Positions 37,206 through 46,794 of a DNA stretch of 47,791 nt are shown in pieces. Positions within the stretch are counted from its first letter, which is position 1. Each line of letters starts with the position of its first letter. The DNA lies in assembly GCF_001418565.1 (NCBI RefSeq), contig NZ_LIQQ01000127.1:2115-49905 (forward strand). The letters are read 5' to 3'. The notes below the pieces were generated by a model that ran no database searches, had not been told where the DNA came from, and worked only from the letters and a program-made list of their open reading frames with translations. The position numbers and the translations under genes are program-made. This stretch comes from Streptomyces graminilatus. GTDB taxonomy: Bacteria > Actinomycetota > Actinomycetes > Streptomycetales > Streptomycetaceae.

Positions 37206-38945
37206 CTACCGCTGGCCCGGCACCCTGACGTCCATGCTCGTCAAGGTGTCCGGCGACTCCGTGAAGACCCGCAGCCGGATTCGTGTCCCAGGGCGGTTGG
37301 GTACGGGGAACACCGGTCCGGGCGGCCGGAGACGGTAGACGGCGCTCCCGCGGGCGGGCAGGGTGGCCGGCCCCTCGACCACCTTCCACCACCGGGTCAT
37401 GCCCTGGGCGAGGGTGAGCGTGAAGTGGGGAGTGAGGGCGCTGTCGTCCAGGTTCGTGATCCGGAGGGCCAGTTCCGACACGGCGCGCGGCCGCACGGCG
37501 AGCACCTTCGTCACCCGCATCCGCAGCGGCGGCGAACCCGTCACCGCCACCGCCGCACTCGCCAGTGCCGGTACGAGGAGCAGCACGGCCGTCGCGACCA
37601 GCGCCGGACGCCTGCGCGGACCCGCCAGGAAGCGCGGCCGGGGCTGCCACGCGCCCGCGAAGGACGCGGCCGGGGTGGTCACCGCGGCCGCCAGCCACAG
37701 CGGGGTCATCAGCAGGTAGTAGCCGTCCTGCGAACGCGTCGCCAGGTAGAAGGCGCACCACGGCAGCACCATCGCCGCCGGACCGAGCCGCCGCATGAAC
37801 AGGATCAGCAGCGCCAGCAGAGCCACCGACAGCAGCATGCTCGCGTGGCCGTACCAGGCCAGCCGGTCGCTGCCGTCGGTGTAGTACAGCGCGATTCCCA
37901 CCAGGCCCTGCCCGTGGATCGTCGCGTTCTGCGTCAGTGGCAGCGCGACCCCTTCCACCCAGGTGCGCGGCTCGGTCACGATGAAGTACGTGTTGATCAG
38001 CAGCCATACGGTGGCCGCCACGGCGGCGATCCGCAGCACCACCCCGGCGGCGGGCCGGGCACCCAGTTCGCCACGGCGCACGGCGTAGATCCCGGCCAGC
38101 AGGAACGGCGCGAGGAACCAGGGCAGTTGCTGCGCCGCGCAGGCCGCGCCCAGACAGGCGGCCTGGGCGAGGCCGCCCCACCCCAGGCGCCCGCGCTCAC
38201 CGATCCGCGTCCAGCGGACCACCACCGGGATGAGCAGGGCCAGCCCGAGGATCGCCGGGTAGCCGAGCCGGGCGTAACTCGGCAGGAAGCCGAAGCCCAG
38301 GCACGCCATGGTCACCGCCGACCGCCACGGCACCGGCAGCAGCCACCACAGCGTCACCGTTCCGACGAGCAGCGCCCCGGTGGTCACCGTCGTCGCCGCG
38401 AGCGCGCCGTGCCCGAGCCACAGCAGCGGCGCGGTCAGCAGTATGGCCAGGGGCGGGTAGCCGTACGTGAGGTCGTAGCCGCCGTTGGCCGTCGGGGTCA
38501 GAGCGACGTGGGGGTTGTGCCGGAAGAGCCACGGCCACGGCTGCCCGTACACGGGATGTCCGGCGGCCAGTTCGCGGGCGGCCTGCGCGGTGAGGACGCC
38601 CTCGTCGCCGGCGGCGTGGTTCATGACGAACGTGCACAGGGTCAGGGTCACGGCTGTGACGAGGACACACAGGTCGAGCCGGGCGAGTGACCGCGTCCGG
38701 CGCACGGTCAGCGCCAGTACCCCGCTGACCAGGATCGACAGATAGCAGAGCGAGATGACGGCGGCGATGACGAGCCGGTGACCGGCGGCCTGGGTCCACA
38801 CCGCCCGCGTGCCGATGAACAGGCTGACGGTCGCGAGCAGCGTCAGGACGCGATGCCACTGCGCGGGGGCGTCCGCCTCCGGGCTCCGGGATCGCGCGGT
38901 GCCGGTCTTCGCTTCGACGTCCGCCGCTGTTTCTGCCAAGTGCAC
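37206..38945 (-). CDS. GT-C-like polytopic membrane protein (putative glycosyltransferase)
   Basis: This protein of about 579 aa has about 12 transmembrane segments and a soluble C-terminal beta-rich domain (residues 470-579). An early acidic loop (NHAAGDEGVLTAQAARELAAGHPVYG) and the segment YGYPPLAILLTAPLLWLGHG recall polyprenyl-phosphate-sugar-dependent GT-C enzymes of actinobacteria (DUF2029/GT87 type). The sugar and acceptor are unknown. The GTG at 38945 is the only plausible start. It lacks a ribosome site but has TACGTT eight bases upstream, so it may be leaderless; a better start cannot be excluded. Confidence 0.72.
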   Translation of the reverse strand: MHLAETAADVEAKTGTARSRSPEADAPAQWHRVLTLLATVSLFIGTRAVWTQAAGHRLVIAAVISLCYLSILVSGVLALTVRRTRSLARLDLCVLVTAVTLTLCTFVMNHAAGDEGVLTAQAARELAAGHPVYGQPWPWLFRHNPHVALTPTANGGYDLTYGYPPLAILLTAPLLWLGHGALAATTVTTGALLVGTVTLWWLLPVPWRSAVTMACLGFGFLPSYARLGYPAILGLALLIPVVVRWTRIGERGRLGWGGLAQAACLGAACAAQQLPWFLAPFLLAGIYAVRRGELGARPAAGVVLRIAAVAATVWLLINTYFIVTEPRTWVEGVALPLTQNATIHGQGLVGIALYYTDGSDRLAWYGHASMLLSVALLALLILFMRRLGPAAMVLPWCAFYLATRSQDGYYLLMTPLWLAAAVTTPAASFAGAWQPRPRFLAGPRRRPALVATAVLLLVPALASAAVAVTGSPPLRMRVTKVLAVRPRAVSELALRITNLDDSALTPHFTLTLAQGMTRWWKVVEGPATLPARGSAVYRLRPPGPVFPVPNRPGTRIRLRVFTESPDTLTSMDVRVPGQR

Positions 38946-39040
38946 GACATCGGAACGTAATCGCGCCCGGTGTGCGGCCGATGGAAGGACGGGCAAAGTC
39001 CGGTAGGAAAATGGTAAGAATGACCGGAATGGGCTATTTG

Positions 39041-42000
39041 TCAGTACACATCTCGCACATAGCGCTTCGCCGCCGTGAGTTGCTTCACGTACACGCCCGC
39101 CTCGTCCTCGCTGAGGCCGCCGTGCGCCACCGCGATGTCCCGCAGTGCCCGGTCCACGTCCTTGGCCATGCGGGAGGCGTCTCCGCAGACATAGAAGTGG
39201 GCGCCCTCCCGGAGCCAGTGCCACAGCTCGGGTCCGTGCTCGCGCATCCGGTCCTGGACGTACACCTTGTTGCGCTGGTCGCGGGAGAACGCCGTGTCCA
39301 GGCGGGTCAGGGTGCCCTCGGCGACCAGGCCGGCCAGCTCGTCCTCGTAGTAGAAGTCGGTGGCGCGGTGCTGCTCGCCGAAGAACAGCCAGTTCGGCGC
39401 CGCGTGCCCGAGCGCCCGCCGCTCCTCCAGGAACCCCACGAACGGCGCCACCCCGGTGCCCGGCCCGACCATCACCATCGGTGTCGACGCGTCGGCGGGG
39501 GGCCTGAAGTGCGGCGAACGCTGTACGAAGACGGGCACCGCCGTGTCCGGCCCGGCGTCGGCCAGGAACGGCGAGCAGACTCCGCCGCGGGCCCGGCCGT
39601 GCAGGTTCTCGTACCGCACCACGGACACCGTCAGCGAGACCCGCGCCGGGTCGACGAGCGGGCTCGACGATATGGAGTACAGCCGGGGCTGGAGCCGTCG
39701 CAGTACCGTCGCCCACTCCTGTGCGGACGCCCGTACGCCGTACTCGGCGACCACGTCGACGGCCTGCCGACCCCACGACCAGCGGGCCAGCCCGTCCTTG
39801 TTGTCGGACCGCATCAGCTTCTTCAACTCGCGGTTGTCCCGGGCCCGTTCGGAGACGAAGCGCAGCAGGTCGGGGGTGATCCGGGTGATGTCGAGCTGCC
39901 GGTGCAGCGCCTCGGAGAGCGCGAACTCACCGACTCCCGCCACCTCTACGCCGGTTGACGCGTCCAGCCCGGTCACGGCAAGCCATTCCGCCACCAGGGA
40001 GGAGGAGTTGACGGGCCGCACCCCGAGCGCGTCACCCGCTTCGTACGTCAGCTCCGTACCGCTCGTGTCGAAGGTGAACCGGCGTACTTCCTTGGTCGCG
40101 CCGGGCAGGCTGAGCAGCCGGTTGCCGACGAGCCGGGCGGGCGAGGGGGCGGGCTTGGCGGAACGGACGGTGTCCTGCGGCGCCCGCGCTGTCCGGGTGC
40201 CTTTGCTTTCCGTCCTGTCCGTCCTGCCCGGCCTTTCCGTCGCTTCCGTCGCTTCCGTCGTCTCCTTCGTGCCCAGCACGTCGAGCACCTGGTCGAGCCA
40301 CGCGTCCGCCGACGGTTCGAAGTCGGGCTCGCAGTCGGTGCGCGGCGCGATCCGCACCGCCCCCAACTCGTCGAGCCGCGCGTCCAGTCGGCGCCCGTGC
40401 CCGCAGAAGTCGTCGTACGAGGAGTCGCCCAGCGCGAGTACGGCGTAGCGCACGCCGTCCAGCCGTGGCGCCTGCTCACCGGAGAGCGAGTCCCAGAAGC
40501 CGGAGCCGTTGTCGGGGGCGTCGCCGTCGCCGAACGTACTGGTGATGAAGAGGAGATCGGCGCTGCGCGCGAGGGCGGGCACATCGGCCTCGTCCATGCC
40601 GACGAGCCTTGCCCGGTGCCCGCCGGCGTTCAGCCGCTCGGCGGTCGCGCCGGCCAGTTCCTCGGCGTTGCCGGTCTGCGAGGCCCACAGCACGACGACT
40701 TCCCGCCCGCCGACCTCGACCTCGACACCGACCCGTTCCCGTGGCGGGGCGTCGGCGGCCCTGGAGTACATGCCGGCGAGCATCCCGTTCACCCAGTCCG
40801 CGTGTTCGGCGCTGAAGGGCGCGGAGGCGGGCAGTACGGGAATCCCGGCGGCACCGGCGGGCAGCCCGGCGAGGAATCCCGAGAGGTACTGGCGTTCCTG
40901 GGCGCTGAGAACGGGCGGGGGAGCGGGCGTGAACGCGAACTCCGGAACGGAGAACTCAGGTGCGGAGAACTCGGGTGCGGAGACCGGCAGTTGAGGGGCA
41001 GCCTTCTTGGGTGCCTCAGGTTGCCGCACCTGTGCCTCGGGCCGGTGCACCTTCACCAGGGACACCGCGCACATCTTGAACTCAGGCTGAAGGGACAGCG
41101 GATCGACCGCGTCGTTCGTCACCGCGTTGACGCTGAGGTACTCCCCGAAGAGGTCGTTCCAGTGGAAGGGCGCGAAGACGCACCCCCTCCGCACCCGGTC
41201 CGTGACAACGGCCGGCAGCACGGCCCGCCCGCGCCGCGAGGCGACCTCGACCGAGTCGCCGTCCACGACCCCCAACTCCAGGGCGTCCTCCGGATGCACC
41301 TCCACGAACGGCCCGGAGTTCAGCTTGTTGAGCTTGGCGACCTTCCCCGTCTTCGTCAGCGTGTGCCACTGGTGCTGCACACGCCCGGTGTTGAGGACGA
41401 ACGGGAAGTCGTCGTCGGGCAGTTCGGCGGCGGGCAGATGCGGACGGGCGTAGAAGATCCCGCGCCCACTGGCGGTGGGGAACCGCAGTTCACCGTCCCC
41501 TTCGCCGACCCCATCCCCAACTCCCTTGTAGCGAATGGGATTGCGGGCGGGCCCGTCCACCGACGCGGCCGGCCACTGCACCGGAGTCTCCCGCAGCCGC
41601 TCGTAAGTGACCCCGCGCAGATCCCAGCCGGTCTTCGGGTTCCACGCCCGCTTGAGTTCCTCGAAGACGTCCTCCGCGCTCTCGTACGCGAAACCCTTGA
41701 ACCCCATCGCGCGGGCGACGGCCGCGATGATCCGCCAGTCGGCCATGGCGTCGCCGGGCGGGTCGACGGCCGGCCGGGCGAGGGTGAGGCCGCGCTCGCT
41801 GTTGACGAGGACACCCTCCGCCTCGGTCCACATCGCGCCGGGCAGGACGACATCGGCGTACGCGTTGGTCTCGGTCTCGGCGAAGACGTCCTGGGTGACG
41901 ACGAACTCGGCGGCCTCCAGGCCCTCGATGACCGTACGGCGGTTGGCGACCGAGGCGACCGGGTTGGTGCAGATGATCCAGCAGGCCTTGATGTGCCCCT

Positions 42001-43213
42001 CGGCCATCCGCCGGAACATCTCGATCGTGCCGTGCCCGGCGCCGTCCTTGCGCAGTGTGCCGGTCGGCAGCTCCCACAGCTCCTCGACGAACGCCCGTTC
42101 CTCGTCCACGAGCACTGACCGCTGCCCGGGGAGCCCCGGCCCCATGTACCCCATCTCCCGGCCGCCCATGGCGTTGGGCTGCCCGGTGAGGGAGAACGGG
42201 CCGCTGCCGGTGCGGCAGATCGCGCCGGTGGCGAGATGCAGGTTGACCAGGGCGTTCGTGTTCCAGGTGCCGTGCGTGGACTGGTTGAGCCCCATGGTCC
42301 AGCAGCTCATCCAGTCGTCGGCCGCCCCGAGAACGCGCGCCGCTTCCCTGATGTCGTCCTCGGAAATGCCGGTGATCGCCGAGACGGTGTCCGGCGGGTA
42401 GTCGGCGAGGAAGTCGGGCATCTCCTCCCAGCCCTCGGTGTGGGCGGCGATGAACTCCGGGTCCGTGTACCCGCCGGCGTGCAGAAGGTGGAGCAGACCG
42501 TTGAGGAACGCCAGGTCCGTCCCGGGCCTGATCTGCAGGAACAGATCGGCCTTGGCGGCGGTGGCGGTGCGCCGGGGGTCGACCACGATCAGCTTGGCCC
42601 CGGCCTTCACCCGGTCCATCATCCGCAGGTACAGGATCGGATGGCAGTCGGCCATGTTCGACCCGATGACCAGGAAGGCGTCGGCGTGGTCGAAGTCGTC
42701 GTACGAGCCGGGCGGGCCGTCGGCGCCCAGCGAGAGCTTGTATCCGGTGCCCGCGCTCGCCATGCACAGCCGGGAGTTGGACTCGATCTGGTTCGTGCCC
42801 ACGAACCCCTTGGCCAGCTTGTTCGCCAGATACTGGGCCTCAAGGCCCATCTGCCCGGAGACATAGAAGGCGACGGCGTCCGGCCCGTGCTCGTCGACGA
42901 TTCCCCGAAGCCGGCGCGCGGTCTCCGCGATGGCGTCGGCGACGGGCGCGGGCACCAGTTCCTCGCCCCGGTCGTCGTGGCCGTGCCGGACCAGCGCGGT
43001 GGTCAGCCGGCCGGGCGCGCCGAGCATGTCGGCGGTGGTCGCGCCCTTGGTGCACAGCCGCCCGGCGTTCGCGGGGTGCGCCTTGTCGCCGGACGCCTTG
43101 AAGACCGTACGCCGTCCATCGGGTCCGAGCCCGACGTCCAGCACGATTCCGCAGCCCACCCCGCAGTAGGAGCACACGGTCCGCACCTGCGTGGTCGTGG
43201 GGGTCGTGGTCAC
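39041..43213 (-). CDS. Assimilatory nitrate reductase fused to sulfite-reductase-type flavoprotein
   Basis: The protein has 1390 aa. The molybdenum half (1-690) has a [4Fe-4S] site C14, C17, C21, C54, C150 in [11 protein letters not shown] as the likely Mo ligand, and a dinucleotide-binding domain (590-690). A Pro/Glu/Phe-rich linker (730-830) contains [15 protein letters not shown]. The flavoprotein half has a flavodoxin domain (about 835-980, [11 protein letters not shown]), a linker with TEATEATE, an FAD domain ([10 protein letters not shown]1179) and an NADPH domain (GPGTGVAPF near 1250, ending YVRDVY). One chain can thus move electrons from NADPH through FAD and FMN to nitrate. The GTG start follows GAAAGG. 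GlnR-like boxes lie upstream. Confidence 0.93.
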   Translation of the reverse strand: MTTTPTTTQVRTVCSYCGVGCGIVLDVGLGPDGRRTVFKASGDKAHPANAGRLCTKGATTADMLGAPGRLTTALVRHGHDDRGEELVPAPVADAIAETARRLRGIVDEHGPDAVAFYVSGQMGLEAQYLANKLAKGFVGTNQIESNSRLCMASAGTGYKLSLGADGPPGSYDDFDHADAFLVIGSNMADCHPILYLRMMDRVKAGAKLIVVDPRRTATAAKADLFLQIRPGTDLAFLNGLLHLLHAGGYTDPEFIAAHTEGWEEMPDFLADYPPDTVSAITGISEDDIREAARVLGAADDWMSCWTMGLNQSTHGTWNTNALVNLHLATGAICRTGSGPFSLTGQPNAMGGREMGYMGPGLPGQRSVLVDEERAFVEELWELPTGTLRKDGAGHGTIEMFRRMAEGHIKACWIICTNPVASVANRRTVIEGLEAAEFVVTQDVFAETETNAYADVVLPGAMWTEAEGVLVNSERGLTLARPAVDPPGDAMADWRIIAAVARAMGFKGFAYESAEDVFEELKRAWNPKTGWDLRGVTYERLRETPVQWPAASVDGPARNPIRYKGVGDGVGEGDGELRFPTASGRGIFYARPHLPAAELPDDDFPFVLNTGRVQHQWHTLTKTGKVAKLNKLNSGPFVEVHPEDALELGVVDGDSVEVASRRGRAVLPAVVTDRVRRGCVFAPFHWNDLFGEYLSVNAVTNDAVDPLSLQPEFKMCAVSLVKVHRPEAQVRQPEAPKKAAPQLPVSAPEFSAPEFSVPEFAFTPAPPPVLSAQERQYLSGFLAGLPAGAAGIPVLPASAPFSAEHADWVNGMLAGMYSRAADAPPRERVGVEVEVGGREVVVLWASQTGNAEELAGATAERLNAGGHRARLVGMDEADVPALARSADLLFITSTFGDGDAPDNGSGFWDSLSGEQAPRLDGVRYAVLALGDSSYDDFCGHGRRLDARLDELGAVRIAPRTDCEPDFEPSADAWLDQVLDVLGTKETTEATEATERPGRTDRTESKGTRTARAPQDTVRSAKPAPSPARLVGNRLLSLPGATKEVRRFTFDTSGTELTYEAGDALGVRPVNSSSLVAEWLAVTGLDASTGVEVAGVGEFALSEALHRQLDITRITPDLLRFVSERARDNRELKKLMRSDNKDGLARWSWGRQAVDVVAEYGVRASAQEWATVLRRLQPRLYSISSSPLVDPARVSLTVSVVRYENLHGRARGGVCSPFLADAGPDTAVPVFVQRSPHFRPPADASTPMVMVGPGTGVAPFVGFLEERRALGHAAPNWLFFGEQHRATDFYYEDELAGLVAEGTLTRLDTAFSRDQRNKVYVQDRMREHGPELWHWLREGAHFYVCGDASRMAKDVDRALRDIAVAHGGLSEDEAGVYVKQLTAAKRYVRDVY
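40211..40264 (-). repeat. Six tandem 9-bp units in the nitrate reductase linker
   Basis: Six imperfect 9-mers (for example CGTCCTGTC, CGTCGCTTC twice) run in tandem on the plus strand and encode the [18 protein letters not shown] linker between the FMN and FAD domains. Their phase matches the reading frame, so copy changes alter linker length by 3 residues. Confidence 0.75.
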
Positions 43214-43240
43214 GCGCTGCCTTTCGCCGTCTCTCCGTCT

Positions 43241-43267
43241 TGCGTGTTCTGCGTGTCCTGCGTCTTC
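43241..43267. repeat. Three tandem 9-bp repeats upstream of nitrate reductase
   Basis: TGCGTGTTC, TGCGTGTCC and TGCGTCTTC are imperfect nonamers in the probable 5' leader of the nitrate reductase gene, 28-54 bases upstream of its start. Confidence 0.65.
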
Positions 43268-43327
43268 CGGTTGTGTCTTTCTGTCTCTCCTTGCCGGATC
43301 CGGTACCGATGAGCGTACGAATTGCCC

Positions 43328-43377
43328 GTTACGTCGATGTCACGTGATCGGATCATGAGCGGTTACGCCCACTGCAC
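43328..43377 (-). promoter_or_regulatory. GlnR-like boxes upstream of nitrate reductase
   Basis: On the minus strand GTGAC-N6-GTAAC (43343 to 43328) fits the GlnR pattern gTnAC-N6-GaAAC. A second, weaker copy GTGCA-N6-GTAAC (43377 to 43362) lies exactly 34 bases away, about three helical turns. They lie 115-165 bases upstream of the nitrate reductase start. The 316-bp gap to the SepF gene holds no other gene. GlnR control of nitrate assimilation is known in Streptomyces; its action at these sites is inferred. Confidence 0.6.
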
Positions 43378-43529
43378 AGTCGCACTGTCAGTGCTGTGAG
43401 GTACGTATAGGTGTTCGGATTTTTCTCACACAGGGGGTCGCTGAGCGTGTCGTATTGGGCCGATCGGGTGACCATGAGTAAGAATTGGCCGATGCAGACA
43501 GTCAGTGCCAGTCAGGGCGGAGTGCGTCG

Positions 43530-43919
43530 ATGAGAAGCCACGATGTCACCGACGAACAATGGGAGGGGCTCGCCCAGGTCGTACCACTGAGAGGCCGCGA
43601 CGCCTGGCCGTCCGCGGTGGGCCACCGGTCGATACCCGAGGCGCCGACCGAGGCCAGACGCCGTTTCGTCGTCCTGCGGGTCAACGTCTTCGCGGACGCG
43701 CGCGAGGTCGCCGAGACGCTGATGGCGGGCATACCGGTCCTCCTCGACCTGACGGGCGCCGAGGCGGACACCGCCAAGCGGGTCCTCGATTTCAGCACAG
43801 GCGTCGTCTTCGGGCTGGCCAGCGGGATGCACCGGGTGGACCGGAACGTGTTCCTGCTCACCCCGCCCGGCACCGAGGTCGGCGGACTCATGGGGGGAGC
43901 GGGACTCCCGGAGCACTGA
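43530..43919 (+). CDS. SepF-like cell division protein
   Basis: This 129-aa protein has the SepF core: RRFVVLRVNVFADAREVAETL, IPVLLDLTGAEADTAKRVLDF and GVVFGLASGMHRVDRNVFLLTPPG, lacking the long N-terminal amphipathic region of full-length SepF. Streptomycetes carry one canonical SepF by ftsZ and shorter paralogs elsewhere; this appears to be one of the short ones. It could polymerise or modulate FtsZ anchoring. The ATG at 43530 has GGAG seven bases upstream. It stands alone, with 93 bases before the next gene. Confidence 0.88.
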   Translation: MRSHDVTDEQWEGLAQVVPLRGRDAWPSAVGHRSIPEAPTEARRRFVVLRVNVFADAREVAETLMAGIPVLLDLTGAEADTAKRVLDFSTGVVFGLASGMHRVDRNVFLLTPPGTEVGGLMGGAGLPEH

Positions 43920-44000
43920 GACACGCCGCTGCCGTGCGATCCGTCCCCCGTTCGTAGGAAGGTGCGGCGGACGGAACGGTTCGCCTCGCGGGCGGAGGCC

Positions 44001-44012
44001 TACGGTCCGGTT
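44001..44012 (+). promoter_or_regulatory. -10 box of a leaderless ATPase gene
   Basis: TACGGT at 44001-44006 lies 6 bases before ATG 44013, with TTCGCC at 43980-43985 as a weak -35 (15-base spacer). No ribosome site is close to the ATG. Confidence 0.4.
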
Positions 44013-45185
44013 ATGACCCGGTCACTGGACTTACCGCCCGCCTCGGCCGCCGAAGCGCGATGGGCGGTGCGTCCCGACCGGCCGACCGTCACCGAACTCA
44101 GGCTGTCCGCCTACGCGGGGCACCGCCGCGCCAGATTCCCGCTCGGGCGGCTCACGCTGCTCGCCGGGCCGAGCGGCGGCGGCAAGTCGACCGCCCTCAG
44201 GGCGTACGAGTCACTGGCCCGCCTCGGCTCCGGCGCCGCCGTCGAAACGGCGTTCCCGGACCCGGCGGCCTGCGTACCCGAACGCGCCCGGCCCGACGCC
44301 CAGCACCGGCGCGGCTTTCGCATCGGCTGTACGGCGGACGGTCCCGAGGGTCCCGTACTGCTCGACGTCGCCGTCCAGGCCGAGCCCGAACTCCGGATCG
44401 TGGGCGAGCGGTTGAGCGCGGGCGGGGTGGTCCTGCTGGAGACGGCGCTGCGTGATCCCGGCCGGCGCACCGTCCAGGCGGCCTGGTACACCGCCGGTTC
44501 GGCGTCGGTCACCCGCGCCCCGATGCCGGACGACCGGCTCGGCACGGCCCTGCTGCCCCTGCGGGTCGCCGGGAAGACGGACGGGCAGCGCAGGGTCATC
44601 GCCGCCGCCGAACAGATGGTGGTCGCCCTCCGTTCCGTGTTCGCCTGCGACCCCCGGCCCGACCGGATGCGCGCGGCGGTGCCGGTGACCAGCGGGCGGC
44701 TGCTGCCCGGCTGCGACAACCTGGCCGAGGTCCTGTGGCGCACCCGCTCCGAATGCGCCGTCCGCCACGGGCTGCTGGTCGGCGCCGTCCGCGAGGGTTG
44801 CACGGGCCCGGTGTCGGACGTACGCGCCGACGAGGTGGCCGACGGCCGCGTCCGTGCCGTGCTCGACCGGGGCGACGGCCCGCTCACCCACTTCGGCAGG
44901 CTGGGCGACGGCGAGTTGAGGTACGCGGGCCTGGCGCTGGTCCTGCTGACCGGCCCCGGTGTGCTGGCGGTCGACCGGCCCGGCGAGGTGCCCGACGCCC
45001 TCCAGGCACTCACCGTCCTGGCCGACGGCTTCGACCGGTCCCTGGACGTACGGCAGCGCGCGGAACTCCTGCGGCTGGCGGCCCGGATGTGCGAGCGGGG
45101 ACACATCCGTCTCCTGGGGACGGTGAGCGACGCGTCGTGGGCGGAGGGGGTGCCCGGGGTGACGGTGGTACACCTGGAACCGTGA
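44013..45185 (+). CDS. AAA-type ATP-binding protein coupled to MazG
   Basis: This 390-aa protein has a Walker A motif GPSGGGKST about 50 residues in. The C-terminal region LGDGELRYAGLALVLL with VLAVDRPGEV reads as a signature-like and degenerate Walker B pair of ABC/SMC-type ATPases. The central part (100-280) is variable. ATG 44013 is favoured by a -10 box six bases upstream; a GTG at 43962 would add 17 residues. Its stop overlaps the start of a MazG-like gene, so the two are translationally coupled and may act together in nucleotide-triggered signalling or defence, which is inference. Confidence 0.78.
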   Translation: MTRSLDLPPASAAEARWAVRPDRPTVTELRLSAYAGHRRARFPLGRLTLLAGPSGGGKSTALRAYESLARLGSGAAVETAFPDPAACVPERARPDAQHRRGFRIGCTADGPEGPVLLDVAVQAEPELRIVGERLSAGGVVLLETALRDPGRRTVQAAWYTAGSASVTRAPMPDDRLGTALLPLRVAGKTDGQRRVIAAAEQMVVALRSVFACDPRPDRMRAAVPVTSGRLLPGCDNLAEVLWRTRSECAVRHGLLVGAVREGCTGPVSDVRADEVADGRVRAVLDRGDGPLTHFGRLGDGELRYAGLALVLLTGPGVLAVDRPGEVPDALQALTVLADGFDRSLDVRQRAELLRLAARMCERGHIRLLGTVSDASWAEGVPGVTVVHLEP

Positions 45186-45580
45186 CGGATCAGGAACACA
45201 CCGAAGGCGCTGAGCAGCGCGGACACCGGCAGCGCGAACACCGCGAGCACGGCGAGGGGTTGGACGTGGCGCAACTCCAGCGCAGGCTGGCCGAGTTCGC
45301 GGCGGCACGGAACTGGCAGCCCTTCCACACGCCCAAGAACCTCGCTGCCGCGCTCAGCGTGGAGGCGTCCGAACTGGTCGAGATCTTCCAGTGGTTGACG
45401 CCCGAGGAGTCGGCGCGGGTGATGGACGACCCGGACACCGCCCACCGGGTGACGGACGAGGTCGCGGACGTGCTCGCGTATCTCCTCCAGTTGTGCGAGG
45501 TGCTCGGCATCGACGCACTGGCGGCTCTCGACGCGAAGATCGACCGCAATGAACAGAGGTTCCCGGCAAAGGAAGGGTAA
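45182..45580 (+). CDS. MazG-like nucleotide pyrophosphohydrolase
   Basis: This 132-aa protein has an N-terminal His/Glu-rich charged extension (residues 5-25, imperfect repeats) followed by the all-alpha NTP-PPase fold. Its Mg2+ site is in EASELVEIFQW and in DEVADVLAYLLQL, with the conserved N-K/R region (HTPKNLAAAL). The family hydrolyses NTPs or modified dNTPs to NMP and pyrophosphate. The GTG at 45182 overlaps the upstream ATPase stop by 4 bases. The N-terminal extension may mediate contact with the ATPase. Confidence 0.9.
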   Translation: MTDQEHTEGAEQRGHRQREHREHGEGLDVAQLQRRLAEFAAARNWQPFHTPKNLAAALSVEASELVEIFQWLTPEESARVMDDPDTAHRVTDEVADVLAYLLQLCEVLGIDALAALDAKIDRNEQRFPAKEG

Positions 45581-45584
45581 TAGT

Positions 45585-45682
45585 CACTTTGGGTAGCTGA
45601 ATTGCGTCTCGTTCTCCATTTGTTGTCCGCAGATTTCCGCCTTCCTCTGGCTTTTCGTCCCACATCACTTCACTCTGGGTAG
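45585..45682. repeat. Pair of 12-bp direct repeats upstream of the DUF6099-like gene
   Basis: CACTTTGGGTAG (45585-45596) and CACTCTGGGTAG (45671-45682) match at 11 of 12 positions, 86 bases apart, in an unusually A/T-rich intergenic stretch. They may be regulator half-sites. Confidence 0.4.
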
Positions 45683-45742
45683 TGGACGGTGGAGTTCGGG
45701 CGGACGTGCGGACAGCGCGTCGGGGACAGACGGGGGCAGCGC

Positions 45743-46216
45743 ATGGACGCTGTGCGGCTCATCCTGAAGAGCAGACGTGCCCTGGCGGGCAGCGACGGTG
45801 TGCCTCGGACCCTGGCGGAGGTGTGGCAGGCGCAGGCCCTCGCACAGGCGATAGGCAGCCGCCTCGCGGTCACCGGGCCACCCGAACTGCGGGGCGAGGC
45901 ACTGGGGTTGACGGAACTGGCGGGCCGGGGCTGCGGCGTGCTGGACGAACCGCGCCTCGCCGTCGGCGCGTTACGCGCTGCCCAGCTCACCGAACTGGGC
46001 GACGCCCGCCAGGCCCTGATCTGCCTCGGCGCGCTCCTCGGCGAGGCCGGCATGGCCCTGGTCGGCATCGCCAGCGCGGCGGACGACGAGACGACGTACT
46101 GGCAGTGCATGGAATCGATCGACGCGGCCGACGAGTCCCGCGACCGGGTCCTGGAGATGCTCCGCAAACTGGCGGCCAGGGAGGCGGCGGGAGGAGCGGA
46201 GCGGGTGGCGGGGTAG
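45743..46216 (+). CDS. DUF6099-like protein
   Basis: This 157-aa soluble, almost fully helical protein starts MDAVRLILKSRRALAGS and has AEVWQAQALAQAIGSRLA and YWQCMESIDAADESRDRVLEML. I recognise it, with some doubt, as the streptomycete family DUF6099, function unknown. The ATG at 45743 is preferred to a GTG at 45689 because the added residues are Arg/Gly-rich and unconserved in appearance; a GGGGG run lies about seven bases upstream. Convergent with the small gene ending at 46352. Confidence 0.72.
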   Translation: MDAVRLILKSRRALAGSDGVPRTLAEVWQAQALAQAIGSRLAVTGPPELRGEALGLTELAGRGCGVLDEPRLAVGALRAAQLTELGDARQALICLGALLGEAGMALVGIASAADDETTYWQCMESIDAADESRDRVLEMLRKLAAREAAGGAERVAG

Positions 46217-46351
46217 GCGGCCCGTTTCCTGGTGCGAGGCGGTGGTGGCCGGCCGCGCCCGGCGGCGGAGCCGCGATCCGTACAGCCCCGCGTCCCCGTG
46301 GGCCCTGGCCGGATTCCAGGGGGCCGAGCCTCGCAGCCCGGCCCGGCGGTC

Positions 46352-46522
46352 TCAACCCGCCTCAGGCTCCTTCGCGGACGCCGACGACACACCTGCCGAC
46401 TGGAAATCGGCGTCCAGCGCGGAAAGGTCCGCGTTGAGCGCGGCCATCAGCTCCTCCATCTGCTGCAGCAGCCCCTTCGGCTGCGCGGGCCCCGCCTGCT
46501 GCGGCACGACTTCTTCGGACAA
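46352..46522 (-). CDS. Small acidic protein (56 aa) with TTG start
   Basis: The TTG at 46522 has GGAGG seven bases upstream, a strong ribosome site. The frame encodes a short Pro/Gln N-terminus, one amphipathic helix (LLQQMEELMAALNADLSALD) and an Ala/Ser/Glu tail. No family was recognised and there is no membrane segment or Cys. It is divergent from the LLM oxidoreductase gene, and the 272-bp gap between them has no other gene. Confidence 0.55.
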   Translation of the reverse strand: MSEEVVPQQAGPAQPKGLLQQMEELMAALNADLSALDADFQSAGVSSASAKEPEAG

Positions 46523-46794
46523 TGGACGGCCTCCTCGGCCACTGGCTCCCGGGGGAGCCGACGCGGGTGCACACCGGTAGCGGGCGGGTCGGCGATCGAA
46601 CGGGCCGACCGGCCGGTGCCGGTGCGGGCGCCGGTCGGGCCGGCTCCGCCCGAGCCAACGATCATCGCCGTGGGGGGTCACTGGTACGGACCCGCACCGC
46701 TCACACGGTTGACGGTTTTTCACCCGACCGGGGAGGCGCGGGGCAGGGGGTGCCGGTGAGGTTGACCGGTCCCCGGCCGTGCAGGATGGGGGCC

